Positions 7,426-14,496 of a DNA stretch of 39,456 nucleotides are shown here, in pieces. Below the pieces are notes generated by a model. The model did no database searches. It saw only the letters and a program-made list of their open reading frames with translations, and was not told where the DNA came from. A program made the position numbers and the translations under genes. The stretch's first letter is position 1, and each line of letters begins with the position of its first letter. The stretch lies in NCBI GenBank assembly GCA_017475035.1, contig JAFVGK010000035.1:1-39456 (forward strand), written 5' to 3'. This DNA is from Blautia sp. (GTDB lineage Bacteria; Bacillota; Clostridia; Lachnospirales; Lachnospiraceae).

Positions 7426-8051
7426 TTTTCAATCGTCCATGCAGCCATTCCGAATGCTGCTGCTAAGGCCTCGACCTGTCCTGCTGTCTCATCACCCTTG
7501 TAAAGCGCAAGCGGAGCTGCAGCATACCATGTATCATCGTTAAACCAGATGAAAAGAGGAGAGTGCTCACCCTTGCAAAGATACGGGCCTTGGATCTCCG
7601 TCTCACCATTGTCATAATCGATCTTTTCCGGATCAGGCACCTGGCAATAAATGTCCTGCACAAGATATGCCTCGGGGCCTGCATCGACCATCCTGTACTT
7701 CTTATCCTGGATCTCCACAAGGATATTCATCGGAGTGCATCTTGTGGCCGTTTCGACCTGGTCTCCGAATCTCTCCGGAAGCACATTGTGAGGGAAAATC
7801 ATCTCTATCTGGGTGCTCCTGTGCTTTCCATCCTTGCACACCCTCGCAGCTTCTCCCGTTGCCGGAATGTTCTTCACGACCTTGATCAGATCTCCAAGGT
7901 ATTCCGGTGGGATGTTCTGTGAATCATGGCACACGCACCAGCTGCCTCCGGCCACATACAGCCATCCGCTCTCTGTTTTGCCGATATGGACACCGGCGCC
8001 CTTAAAGCTCTGCTTTGTCAGTTTGTTCAATACCGATTCCTTATAAAACAT
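7422..8051 (-). CDS. Hypothetical early phage protein
   Basis: 209 residues from the ATG at 8051, with GGAG seven bases upstream; a further ATG two codons earlier is too close to it. The sequence is beta-rich (GKTESGWLYVAGGSWCVCHD) with no transmembrane segment and no motif I can name. It overlaps the antirepressor gene at its start and the HNH-like gene at its end, so it is part of the early operon. Confidence 0.6.
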   Translation of the reverse strand: MFYKESVLNKLTKQSFKGAGVHIGKTESGWLYVAGGSWCVCHDSQNIPPEYLGDLIKVVKNIPATGEAARVCKDGKHRSTQIEMIFPHNVLPERFGDQVETATRCTPMNILVEIQDKKYRMVDAGPEAYLVQDIYCQVPDPEKIDYDNGETEIQGPYLCKGEHSPLFIWFNDDTWYAAAPLALYKGDETAGQVEALAAAFGMAAWTIEK

Positions 8052-8808
8052 CTGCATTCTCCTTTTCTTCTTTTTTCTCCAAGTATGCGTTCAGTCTCTT
8101 CCGGATCCCGTCCACACCCTTCTGAAAAACCACTGTCTTTGTCGTCACCATCGTCTTTTCATGCTGGATATACGTCTGCTCAATCAGCTTGAACCATCCT
8201 CTATCGACATATTCCTGCATTGGCATGTTCCAGGAGTCCAAGATCTTCTCGCTCCGGAGAAACTTGAACAGATTGTTTTGTCCGTATCCCTTGACCGCGA
8301 GGATCTTCGCCACCTGCTGCATTGATATGGTGGTGGGAGAGTCCTTCACGGCATCAAAGAACTCGGCCTTGGGTGTCAGCTCCTCAATCTGCTTCTTCTG
8401 TCTGTTGATGATGTTCTGTGCGACGATCACGGCCTGTGCAACCAGATCCTCTTCAGACAGATTCTCCTGATTCTGAATGTATCCGCCATTCTTTCTGATG
8501 GAGGGAAGGACTTCGGATGTCACCCATTTCTTAAACTTCCTCGCGCCCTCCATCTTGCTCCCAAGGATTAAGGCATATAAACCGGACTCATTCACGATCA
8601 TGATCCTTCGGTTCTGGATGCCGTCAAAAATGGTCATGACGCTCCGGTCCTCTTCCTCAACATGACGGCATATATCTCGGGTACCGTTTCGGTACCCCAG
8701 GTTGTCAGCCAGATCCTGACCAACAAACCACGGTTTCCCTTCAAGTGTCAGAGTGCGTATCCTTGCACCTTCCGGGCTTTCAAATAACTGCAATTCGTTC
8801 TTTGTCAT
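8041..8808 (-). CDS. Phage antirepressor (BRO-N + KilAC)
   Basis: 255 residues. The N-terminal ~110 form a BRO-N domain (GKPWFVGQDLADNLGYRN, VNESGLYALILGSK, FKKWVTSEVLPSIRKNGGY). The C-terminal ~120 form a KilAC/ANT domain (ISMQQVAKILAVKGYGQNNL, QEYVDRGWF, TTKTVVFQKGVDGIRKRLNAY). Such proteins counteract the phage repressor or bind DNA during the switch to lytic growth. AAGGAG precedes the ATG. The phage repressor is encoded at 14105-14482 and is the likely functional target. Confidence 0.9.
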   Translation of the reverse strand: MTKNELQLFESPEGARIRTLTLEGKPWFVGQDLADNLGYRNGTRDICRHVEEEDRSVMTIFDGIQNRRIMIVNESGLYALILGSKMEGARKFKKWVTSEVLPSIRKNGGYIQNQENLSEEDLVAQAVIVAQNIINRQKKQIEELTPKAEFFDAVKDSPTTISMQQVAKILAVKGYGQNNLFKFLRSEKILDSWNMPMQEYVDRGWFKLIEQTYIQHEKTMVTTKTVVFQKGVDGIRKRLNAYLEKKEEKENADVL

Positions 8809-8865
8809 GGCTTCCTTCTCCTTAAACCTCGATAAACGCCTAAAAGATTACATGCGCCGATTTGG

Positions 8866-9471
8866 TCAATTTCCAGTTATGCTTATTTGCTGGTTTTCTG
8901 TTTTTTCAGAATTGCCATAAATGCCATGGTTACTACATGAGACATCCCCTGTCACAATCACCTTGTTCTGTTTTTCTGCGGGTTCTGTCTTTATCGAACC
9001 GACAGGAACGTTATTATTACTACATACAACGCGATTTATTTCTGAATAAATCCAGTTCTTATAAGGATTGACACCGTATAATCTCTTGAAAGTGACGGAA
9101 TGATTACATAAAGCGGCATCACATCTTTTCCACAGGTCAGCCCGGTATATTTCCTTCCCTTTTGCATTCTTCCAGTCGCTTTCTCTCCACTGATCGATCC
9201 AGCCCTGCTCCCATGCTGTCGGGATTGTCTCGGCCATGTATACCGGATCCATGATGATCTCAACCTCACAGGCCGTGTTCAAACGCTCCATAGCCTCGGA
9301 TATTGCTTCCAGTGCAAGATATCTGTCACAGGTATCATTCCTGGCGCCGGTTCCGGTCTTTGTCAAAGGATCTCCGTTGGGTCTGATGTATTCCAACACC
9401 CAGCCGAAGGCTCCATGCTGCTTCTTAGGACCGTGAGCCTCGATATAGACATAAAGTTTGATATTCGCCAT
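8866..9471 (-). CDS. RNase H-like fold protein
   Basis: 201 residues. It shows the RNase HI layout: a first strand YVYIEAHG, then ARNDTCDRYLALEAISEAME (the conserved acidic helix), VEIIMDPVYMAE (third strand, Asp present) and WKNAKGKEIYRADLWKRCDA. The first catalytic Asp expected in strand one is not obvious (Ile/Glu there), so activity is uncertain. It may act on RNA:DNA hybrids during replication, in keeping with the Rep gene just upstream. The C-terminal ~45 residues are an unrelated tail. Confidence 0.7.
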   Translation of the reverse strand: MANIKLYVYIEAHGPKKQHGAFGWVLEYIRPNGDPLTKTGTGARNDTCDRYLALEAISEAMERLNTACEVEIIMDPVYMAETIPTAWEQGWIDQWRESDWKNAKGKEIYRADLWKRCDAALCNHSVTFKRLYGVNPYKNWIYSEINRVVCSNNNVPVGSIKTEPAEKQNKVIVTGDVSCSNHGIYGNSEKTENQQISITGN

Positions 9472-9472
9472 C

Positions 9473-10339
9473 TCAATGCCCCTTTCTGATCAGCCCGAGG
9501 ATCGTATCTTTTATCCCTTTTATTGCATCGAGGATCCCCGGCTTTCGTTTCTTATTTCTGTTCGGCGGGATTTCCTCTGTATGCTCTTTTGAGGTTGCGC
9601 CCGCGCAATTTCCCACCTTTTTCATTCTGTAAAAGCGATACGGACGGCCTGTCACATCACTGACGCCCAATCTCACCGTATCTCTTTCCAGTGTCCATCC
9701 CGGAGGAGTGACGATGTCCTTCCGCAGCTCCCTCTCCCAGATGCGTTCGACCTCGATCACCGGCTTCTTCAGATTCTTGCTGCACTCATAGTTCCTCTTG
9801 ATCTCTTCTCCGGTCGTCTGCTCTGTCTTCACGATCCACGACTTGACCATGTAATTTGCAAGATCTTCATACTGGCCATCCGTGTTCAGAGGCTTGATGT
9901 TCACAACACCGTTCCAGCATCTCTGGAGAAACATCAAGGGAAGCTCTCCGGCATGAGATATCACAGCATGGATATGCCGGGATCCTCTCGGACCGATCTC
10001 GACCGCATAGATATACTTCAGCTCATATCCATGCAGCTTGTATTCATGCCGGAGCCGTCTCAGGAAGAGAGCTGCTGCCCCTTTCGTTTCCAGCAGTGTT
10101 TCGGGCTTCTTATCATCTTTTCCCCAAGAGAGTGTTACCAGAGCATCCCGGCCATCAACAAAATTCTCATTCATGAGCCATCTCAGATGCTTTTTCTTCC
10201 GCCTGATATATGCCTCTCTTGCCTGCTCCGGTGTCAGCTTCTCTTTCTTCTTTCTCTTGTCATGGATCCCCAGGCGATTGGTGAAGTATTCCTCAACTTC
10301 CATCGTTCCGCCTGTGTATATGGTTTTCCGTATATACAT
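9473..10339 (-). CDS. HUH-endonuclease replication initiator (Rep)
   Basis: 288 residues. Seen features are VTLSWGK, then YAVEIGPRGSRHIHAVIS with the HUH pair H122/H124, and LANYMVK with Y163 as the likely nucleophile in a YxxK setting. These match the three motifs of rolling-circle/HUH Rep proteins. The family nicks one strand at an origin and stays linked to the 5' end through the Tyr. GAGGG precedes the ATG at 10339. It lies directly below a ~1 kb repeat-rich non-coding region with a strong palindrome, a candidate origin. The basic C-terminus fits DNA binding. Confidence 0.75.
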   Translation of the reverse strand: MYIRKTIYTGGTMEVEEYFTNRLGIHDKRKKKEKLTPEQAREAYIRRKKKHLRWLMNENFVDGRDALVTLSWGKDDKKPETLLETKGAAALFLRRLRHEYKLHGYELKYIYAVEIGPRGSRHIHAVISHAGELPLMFLQRCWNGVVNIKPLNTDGQYEDLANYMVKSWIVKTEQTTGEEIKRNYECSKNLKKPVIEVERIWERELRKDIVTPPGWTLERDTVRLGVSDVTGRPYRFYRMKKVGNCAGATSKEHTEEIPPNRNKKRKPGILDAIKGIKDTILGLIRKGH

Positions 10340-10416
10340 AAACGCCCTCTTGTCTGTGTGGTCGGATTAATAATGCTCTAACCGCGTCGCAATATACAAA
10401 ATCTTGTGCTTTTTGC

Positions 10417-10445
10417 TTGACACCAGATCTGAAAGGCGCTATATT
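10417..10445 (+). promoter_or_regulatory. Near-consensus sigma-70 promoter, rightward
   Basis: TTGACA at 10417-10422, a 17-base spacer, and TATATT at 10440-10445. This is the best promoter match in the early region, yet it points to the plus strand, against all surrounding genes and into non-coding DNA. The predicted start is near 10452. It could drive a short RNA ending at the hairpin at 10485-10512, or a long RNA across the repeat region. Confidence 0.65.
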
Positions 10446-10476
10446 TAGATGTGGATGTATCTGTATATAGCGCTTT
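10432..10476. repeat. Large palindrome near rep (candidate origin or operator)
   Basis: Outer arms 10432-10444 and 10465-10476 pair over 12 bp with one bulged G. Inner arms AGAT/ATCT pair again around an 8-base loop. The palindrome covers the -10 box and start of the plus-strand promoter and ends about 95 bases before the rep start codon. An extruded hairpin of this kind is a plausible nick site for an HUH Rep, or it may be a repressor site. Confidence 0.6.
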
Positions 10477-10484
10477 CCGGATTA

Positions 10485-10512
10485 GCGTCTCTGTTATGGA
10501 GGCGCTTTTCTC
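10485..10512 (+). terminator. Terminator-like hairpin, rightward
   Basis: GCGTCTC (10485-10491) pairs with GAGGCGC (10499-10505) around a 7-base loop and is followed by TTTTCT. It lies about 35 bases after the predicted start of the plus-strand promoter at 10417, so together they would make a short RNA of about 60 bases or act as an attenuator for a longer one. Confidence 0.5.
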
Positions 10513-11408
10513 ATATCGGTTTCTCCATGAAGATCAAGATCTTCTTTGCCATTTCTCTTCTTCTCCACTTATTTCCCATCAATGCCGATGCATAACGAAT
10601 CGATTCTCAACTAAGCCTTGGCGTTTCCAGTCGGATCTGGACCACTCAATACCGTGCCATCGCGGTTCTGCTTCAGTCATCTCCCATCTATGCCTTCGCA
10701 ATCGAATCTGTTCTATGCCTCTCCGTAGCCACTCAATGCGCCACCGATCTCTACCGTTCCTTTGCTTCTCCGCTCCACTCCATGCCATTGCTGCACATCG
10801 CCAATCACTCTTCACCTAGCCTTTGCGGATCTCAGCGTACCAACTCTCTGCCTCTGCCTATCCTTGCGGTACATCGCCGTTGCTTCTCATGACTGCGCTA
10901 TGCCATAGTTCGCATGACTTTGCCATCGCCCATCGAGTCTGCGCCACTCCTCGCCTTTGCATCTTGGTTCCTATCGGTTCCTTCGCGTTACTTTTATGCG
11001 CTACGCCTCAGCTTGTCGGGGCTGAACTATTCAATTCCCCTGCTGTTCTGATCGGTGTTGTTCAGATCCTTTGCCAATCTGGGCCAGTCATTTCTAAACT
11101 CAGCCTTCGCGATACCTAACAGCTCAGTGCCATTGCCGGTCATACCATGCCATGCTTTTGCTGTGCCTTACCGATCGGTTCTCAAGTAATCGCCACAGTT
11201 CCTCTGCAATGCAGCTTCTATCTACGCCTCTCCAATGCCTTACTGAACCTCGCTGAACTTTTCCGACGCGATACGTCACTTCTCATGTCGTACCATGCCA
11301 TCGCTGACCGATTCTTTTTCACGCCTGTCCTAGCCTTTGCGGCTCAGTCGCTCTGATCCCATCGCCACCACGCTCTTGCTATGCTCTGCGCCAGAGTGCA
11401 TGTCGGAA
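10513..11408. repeat. Repeat-rich non-coding region (~0.9 kb)
   Basis: No convincing gene is present on either strand. A degenerate motif TGCCATYGC recurs (for example near 10583, 10655, 10783, 10921, 11128, 11296), alternating with RGCCTTYGCG (near 10614, 10691, 10818, 10951, 11102, 11332), mostly 25-45 bases apart. Two ~54-base stretches, 10783-10837 and 11296-11350, are alike, including CTAGCCTTTGCGG. The plus strand is C/T-rich and the minus strand is A/G-rich with many GCAAAGGC/GCAATGGCA units. Short frames here (for example 10579-10815, minus, Trp/Arg-rich) are probably by-products. It lies just upstream of the HUH rep gene: origin, spacer or large RNA. Confidence 0.6.
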
Positions 11409-12065
11409 CTACGCCTTTTCTTCTTCCTTTTTCTTCCGGCCTCTCTTAGGCTTTTCTTCGGTCGGCTCCGAATCTGACAGGTCCTTCCATGTGAAGCGTC
11501 CAGCACCGCTGTTGTGCCACTGTCCGATGCCGTTCAGCTTCCCGTAATTAAGCCACTCGACAACAGCCTTCATCAGATCATCCTTCAGAACCTGCACTGT
11601 GAATGTGATCTTGGTGCCGGCAGGGCATGTCTCGGAGTTGGCCAGGGCAATTCTTTCTCCCTGTGCCGTCTGTGCCCGGAGAGGTCTCTGAAGATTGCCG
11701 ACCTCACCCTCAAACTCAAGCGGGATCTTCCTCTCTTCGACAAATACCAGGCCGTCGATATACTTCTTGTATGACTTGATCTTCTCGGACTCTGTATCCT
11801 TGACATTGCGGAGCATCCCGCAGGCGTGCTTGACGAATCCCTTTATCTGGTAATCATAGAGAAACGGCTTTCCATCCTCTGTGCGAGGGAACACCGTCAT
11901 GTCTTTCTTTTCGACTTCCTCAGCTCCCAGAGCTGCGACCTCTTCCTCTTTGGTCTGTGCATCAGGTGCCTTGGATGCTATGAACTCCGAATGAAGTTCA
12001 GGATTGCCGGAGGCCGTTCCCAGAATGGCCTCCATGAATGTGATCTCGACTTTCATTTCTCTCAT
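11409..12065 (-). CDS. Conserved-looking early phage protein of unknown function
   Basis: 218 residues. Landmarks are MKVEITFMEAILGTASGNPE, FIASKAPDA, MTVFPR, FLYDYQIKGFVKHACGML, RPLRAQTAQGERIALANSE and GIGQWHNSGAGRF near the end, then a Lys-rich tail. I recall similar proteins in other Clostridia phages but no function. The Gly-rich C-terminal loop and the beta-alpha pattern are loosely like RAMP/Cas5-Cas7 proteins, which is a guess. AAAGGAAA precedes the ATG. It sits between the repeat region and the small early genes. Confidence 0.65.
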   Translation of the reverse strand: MREMKVEITFMEAILGTASGNPELHSEFIASKAPDAQTKEEEVAALGAEEVEKKDMTVFPRTEDGKPFLYDYQIKGFVKHACGMLRNVKDTESEKIKSYKKYIDGLVFVEERKIPLEFEGEVGNLQRPLRAQTAQGERIALANSETCPAGTKITFTVQVLKDDLMKAVVEWLNYGKLNGIGQWHNSGAGRFTWKDLSDSEPTEEKPKRGRKKKEEEKA

Positions 12066-12122
12066 TGTGCTTTCCTTTCCGGTGTGCTATAATGACACCA
12101 AACATAATCTGTCATAGTTTCT

Positions 12123-12152
12123 GAGCCGTTAGTGTTCCCAGCACTGCGGCTC
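12123..12152 (-). other. Stem-loop in intergenic region
   Basis: GAGCCG (12123-12128) pairs with CGGCTC (12147-12152), and an inner AGTG/CACT pairing extends the stem. It directly follows the stop codon of the upstream gene on the minus strand. There is no T-run after it, so it is not a clear terminator; mRNA processing or stability is possible. Confidence 0.45.
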
Positions 12153-12471
12153 ACCAATTTTCTTCATCCGGTTCAGGCACATTTGCGGGCCACATTCTCC
12201 CAACCTTCTTCCCGGTCTCCCTGTCACGGCCATATTCATCCGGAATCTTTGCGGCATCCGCCTGCTGCTCCATGTTTTCTGCATCCTCCGCGATGCCCTC
12301 CATGAACATCTGAATGTGCTCAAGGTTCTTCTGGATTTGCGCATTTATCTGCAACAGAAATATTTCAGTATTGAATCCTTCATTAGCAGCATCAGCTCGT
12401 CCCTTCTTGGTCATCTCCAGTGTCTCCGCTACAAGTTTCTTGGTCATTTCCACCGTCTTCGATAACTTCAT
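12151..12471 (-). CDS. Helical hypothetical protein
   Basis: 106 residues from the ATG at 12471, chosen because AAGGAGG lies six bases upstream. The sequence is mostly alpha-helical and charged (MKLSKTVEMTKKLVAETLEM) with a C-terminal Pro-rich end. No domain is recognised. It overlaps the end of the 3D-domain gene by about 80 bases in another frame. Confidence 0.6.
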   Translation of the reverse strand: MKLSKTVEMTKKLVAETLEMTKKGRADAANEGFNTEIFLLQINAQIQKNLEHIQMFMEGIAEDAENMEQQADAAKIPDEYGRDRETGKKVGRMWPANVPEPDEENW

Positions 12472-12826
12472 CTGTTCCTCCTTCTTCTGGTTCAAGGATC
12501 TCGATGTATCCTTGCTGAGTCATCTGGTAACATTCCTTTTTGGTCGGTCGCCAGATATCAACCGTTTTCCCCTGTCTGATTCTCTTGCCTCCGGTGTCGC
12601 AGATCTGGAACTCACCGATCAGCTCCATATTCGCGTTATAGATCCGGCAGGTCTTTCCAATGTCCTCCCTCCTGTATGCAACTGCTCCCTCATGAACTTC
12701 CTCACCGTTTGCCATTACGCCGGAGAGACAGTATCCCGTGATCTTGACCGGGATCACCTGCGGCTGCGGTACCTGTAATGGAGATACAAGCAACGCCACC
12801 GACAGGATCAGCGCAACGCACCTCAT
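12392..12826 (-). CDS. Secreted 3D-domain (beta-barrel) protein
   Basis: 144 residues from the ATG at 12826, with GGAGG just upstream. A signal peptide or membrane anchor is clear (CVALILSVALLVSPLQV). The following ~85 residues (VKITGYCLSGVMANG, GAVAYRREDIGKTCRIYN, FQICDTGG, KTVDIW) fit the 3D/RlpA-like double-psi barrel found in cell-wall-acting proteins. The protein would be exported. Its presence in an early operon suggests envelope modification or exclusion rather than lysis, which is inference. The acidic C-terminus overlaps the next gene. Confidence 0.7.
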   Translation of the reverse strand: MRCVALILSVALLVSPLQVPQPQVIPVKITGYCLSGVMANGEEVHEGAVAYRREDIGKTCRIYNANMELIGEFQICDTGGKRIRQGKTVDIWRPTKKECYQMTQQGYIEILEPEEGGTDEVIEDGGNDQETCSGDTGDDQEGTS

Positions 12827-13017
12827 ACATCCTCCGGAAGGATCCCTATGACGTACTTGAGCACCCATCCCACGGTTATGAGCACCAGGAAGCCTCCGAC
12901 AATCAACGCGATCTGTGACCACGTAAACACAGGCTTTGCCTCCATTCCGATTGCGATCAGTGCGATACCGAGCGCCGCAAGAATGCCATATACAGCAGGC
13001 TTAATCAGATTCTTCAT
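12823..13017 (-). CDS. Small membrane protein, two helices
   Basis: 64 residues from the ATG at 13017 (GAGAGGG upstream). Two hydrophobic segments (AVYGILAALGIALIAIGM and IALIVGGFLVLITVGWVLKYV) predict two membrane spans. The stop overlaps the start of the 3D-domain gene (ATGA), so the two are coupled and may act together at the envelope. Function unknown; superinfection exclusion is one idea. Confidence 0.6.
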   Translation of the reverse strand: MKNLIKPAVYGILAALGIALIAIGMEAKPVFTWSQIALIVGGFLVLITVGWVLKYVIGILPEDV

Positions 13018-13264
13018 TACTATTACCCTCTCCATAGACTGATGTGATGTTAAGTATCTCGCATAGATTCTCGGCTGTGCTTCTCGCATATCCGACCTTC
13101 TCCCAAGCCTCCGCCACGTCCATCTGATCCCCGGTGCGTGTGGTACACATTTCCCAGAAGAGCCGCTTAACCTGGTTGACTATCGCGTCATATCGCTCTT
13201 TGTTCAACGGTACACGCTCAGGCTTTTTGCGCTCCTTCGGATAGTCATGTTTGACCTTGTTCAT
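13001..13264 (-). CDS. Small basic hypothetical protein
   Basis: 87 residues from the ATG at 13264 with GGGAGAG upstream. It has a basic N-terminus (YPKERKKPERVPLNKERYD) followed by helices (VAEAWEKVGYARSTAENLCE) that might form a helix-turn-helix. It overlaps the membrane-protein gene at its end. A DNA-binding role is possible but unproven. Confidence 0.55.
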   Translation of the reverse strand: MNKVKHDYPKERKKPERVPLNKERYDAIVNQVKRLFWEMCTTRTGDQMDVAEAWEKVGYARSTAENLCEILNITSVYGEGNSNEESD

Positions 13265-13277
13265 CGTCTCTCCCTTC

Positions 13278-13475
13278 TTACTTGTCACAGACACATGCAG
13301 CCCGCCTTGCCTTTTCCAACTCATCCGTATCAAACAGGATCGGAGAGTTGATGGCATTGCTCATCTTCCATGCAATCTTCTGGTTCCGTCTTCTGTAGAT
13401 GCCAAGCAGGTATTCTTCGGGAAAGCCCATCTTCTTTAAATCAGACATCTTCATTACCTGTGCCGGATAGTTCAT
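13278..13475 (-). CDS. Small DNA-binding (excisionase-like) protein
   Basis: 65 residues from the ATG at 13475, preceded by CGGAGGAAAG. The sequence MKMSDLKKMGFPEEYLLGIY, then NQKIAWKMSN and ILFDTDELEKARR, has the layout of small winged-helix/AlpA-excisionase-like proteins: a start helix, a turn, then a wing and a final helix. It is the second gene of the lytic operon, a common site for excisionase or early regulators. The family assignment is tentative. Confidence 0.55.
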   Translation of the reverse strand: MNYPAQVMKMSDLKKMGFPEEYLLGIYRRRNQKIAWKMSNAINSPILFDTDELEKARRAACVCDK

Positions 13476-13504
13476 CTCGCTTTCCTCCGTTCGTCCGTGA
13501 CATT

Positions 13505-13702
13505 TCAATTTCCGTTTTCGGTCTTGCTTTTGAACACATCCATGCTTACTTCCAGATAATCCGCCACTTTCTGCAAATTATTGAAGGAAGGGCTTGATGT
13601 GCTCCACTTGCTGATTGAACCGTTGCTCAATCCGCAGGCTTTCTCCAGGTTGGGGATTGAGATTCCTTTTCTTTTTGCAAGTTCTCTTATCAGCTGGTAC
13701 AT
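13505..13702 (-). CDS. Cro-like XRE regulator
   Basis: 65 residues that form a single XRE helix-turn-helix (LAKRKGISIPNLEKACGLSN, then GSISKWSTSSPSFNNLQKVA). It is the first gene of the leftward lytic operon and is divergent from the repressor at 14105, the classic Cro/CI arrangement. It probably binds the palindromes in the 13703-14104 region. AAGG lies just before the ATG. Confidence 0.85.
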   Translation of the reverse strand: MYQLIRELAKRKGISIPNLEKACGLSNGSISKWSTSSPSFNNLQKVADYLEVSMDVFKSKTENGN

Positions 13703-14104
13703 ATCCTTACCTCATTTCTATCTGTTTCCGATTCTTTGAAAATCAAACAATACTCTGCTGTGTGGTCGTGAAGTGTCCGCTTTGCTGTCTTCGTCCGTAT
13801 TACCTGTTGGGTAAGTCTTTTAATATTTTCCTGTCAAGGAAAATATTCACGTGATATTCGTAGAATATCAGCGCGTTTTTCTTGACTTCCCCGCAAGGTT
13901 GTGCCGTGCGCCTTTTGTAGTGCTACATCTTGCGGTTGACGTGTAATAGATTATTTTCTATACTGTATTTGTCACGATACAAAAAGAATTTAATCTATTG
14001 CTCGCTCCGTTTATACTAGAACGAAATCTAGGGGATAATCAGAGTGTAGCGGATTATATTCTAGTTGTCAAGCATAATTTAGATTTTTTTCTATGAGGTA
14101 AATT
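13703..14104. promoter_or_regulatory. Divergent lysogeny/lytic control region
   Basis: 402 bases without a gene. It holds a perfect 26-base palindrome at 13822-13847 (10-bp arms around TTGACA on the minus strand), a perfect 8-bp inverted repeat at 13852-13870 (TGATATTC/GAATATCA), a long-range 7-bp stem CCGCAAG/CTTGCGG at 13891-13935, and CTAGA/TCTAG at 14016-14031. These are candidate operators for the repressor and Cro. The minus-strand lytic promoter probably overlaps the palindromes, but I see no good -10 box. Confidence 0.65.
13936..13964 (+). promoter_or_regulatory. Promoter for repressor operon
   Basis: TTGACG at 13936-13941, a 17-base spacer, and TATACT at 13959-13964, directed at the repressor gene. 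The long 5' leader (about 135 bases) contains the CTAGA/TCTAG repeat at 14016-14031, which may allow autoregulation. Confidence 0.6.
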
Positions 14105-14482
14105 ATGGAGACATCGGAAATAATCAGAACACTGTGTAAAGCAGAACATACCTCTGTAACCAAGCTGGAAGAGACTCTTGGTTTCTCTAACGGTTCCTTG
14201 ACCAAAAGCAAGGACATTGGATCAAGCCGTCTCTTTGTGGTGGCAAAGCACTTTGGCGTTTCTATGGAATATCTTATGACCGGAGAAGACGCGTCTGCTG
14301 CCTCGCGCCCGCACCCCATGCTTGATGGTTGTGCGCTGACTGCTGAAGAAATCGAACTTTTACGCGGATTCCGTGCTGCAATATATCCAGTGCGTAAAAC
14401 TATGCTATTCCAAGCAAATGAAGCTCTAAAAGGGGATATGGAGAAATCGTCAAGTTCCGCATCAAATGCTGAAACAGCATAG
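14105..14482 (+). CDS. XRE-family phage repressor (short, no peptidase domain)
   Basis: 125 residues. Residues 1-60 form an XRE helix-turn-helix (SVTKLEETLGFSNGSLTKSK, then LFVVAKHFGVSMEYLMTG). The rest is helical with a Ser-rich tail. The S24 self-cleaving peptidase domain of many CI repressors is missing, so induction probably depends on another factor, such as the KilAC antirepressor at 8041-8808. It is transcribed with the SWIM gene and integrase. GAGG precedes the ATG. Confidence 0.85.
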   Translation: METSEIIRTLCKAEHTSVTKLEETLGFSNGSLTKSKDIGSSRLFVVAKHFGVSMEYLMTGEDASAASRPHPMLDGCALTAEEIELLRGFRAAIYPVRKTMLFQANEALKGDMEKSSSSASNAETA

Positions 14483-14496
14483 AAAGGAGAGTCGTC

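Noticed and set aside
10579-10815. 78-residue Trp/Arg-rich frame on the minus strand
   Set aside because: It lies wholly inside the repeat region, has no good ribosome site, and its composition follows from the purine-rich repeat units. I treat it as a by-product.
10513-11408. CRISPR array
   Set aside because: The motifs are degenerate, irregularly spaced and lack identical repeats or uniform spacers; no cas gene is present.
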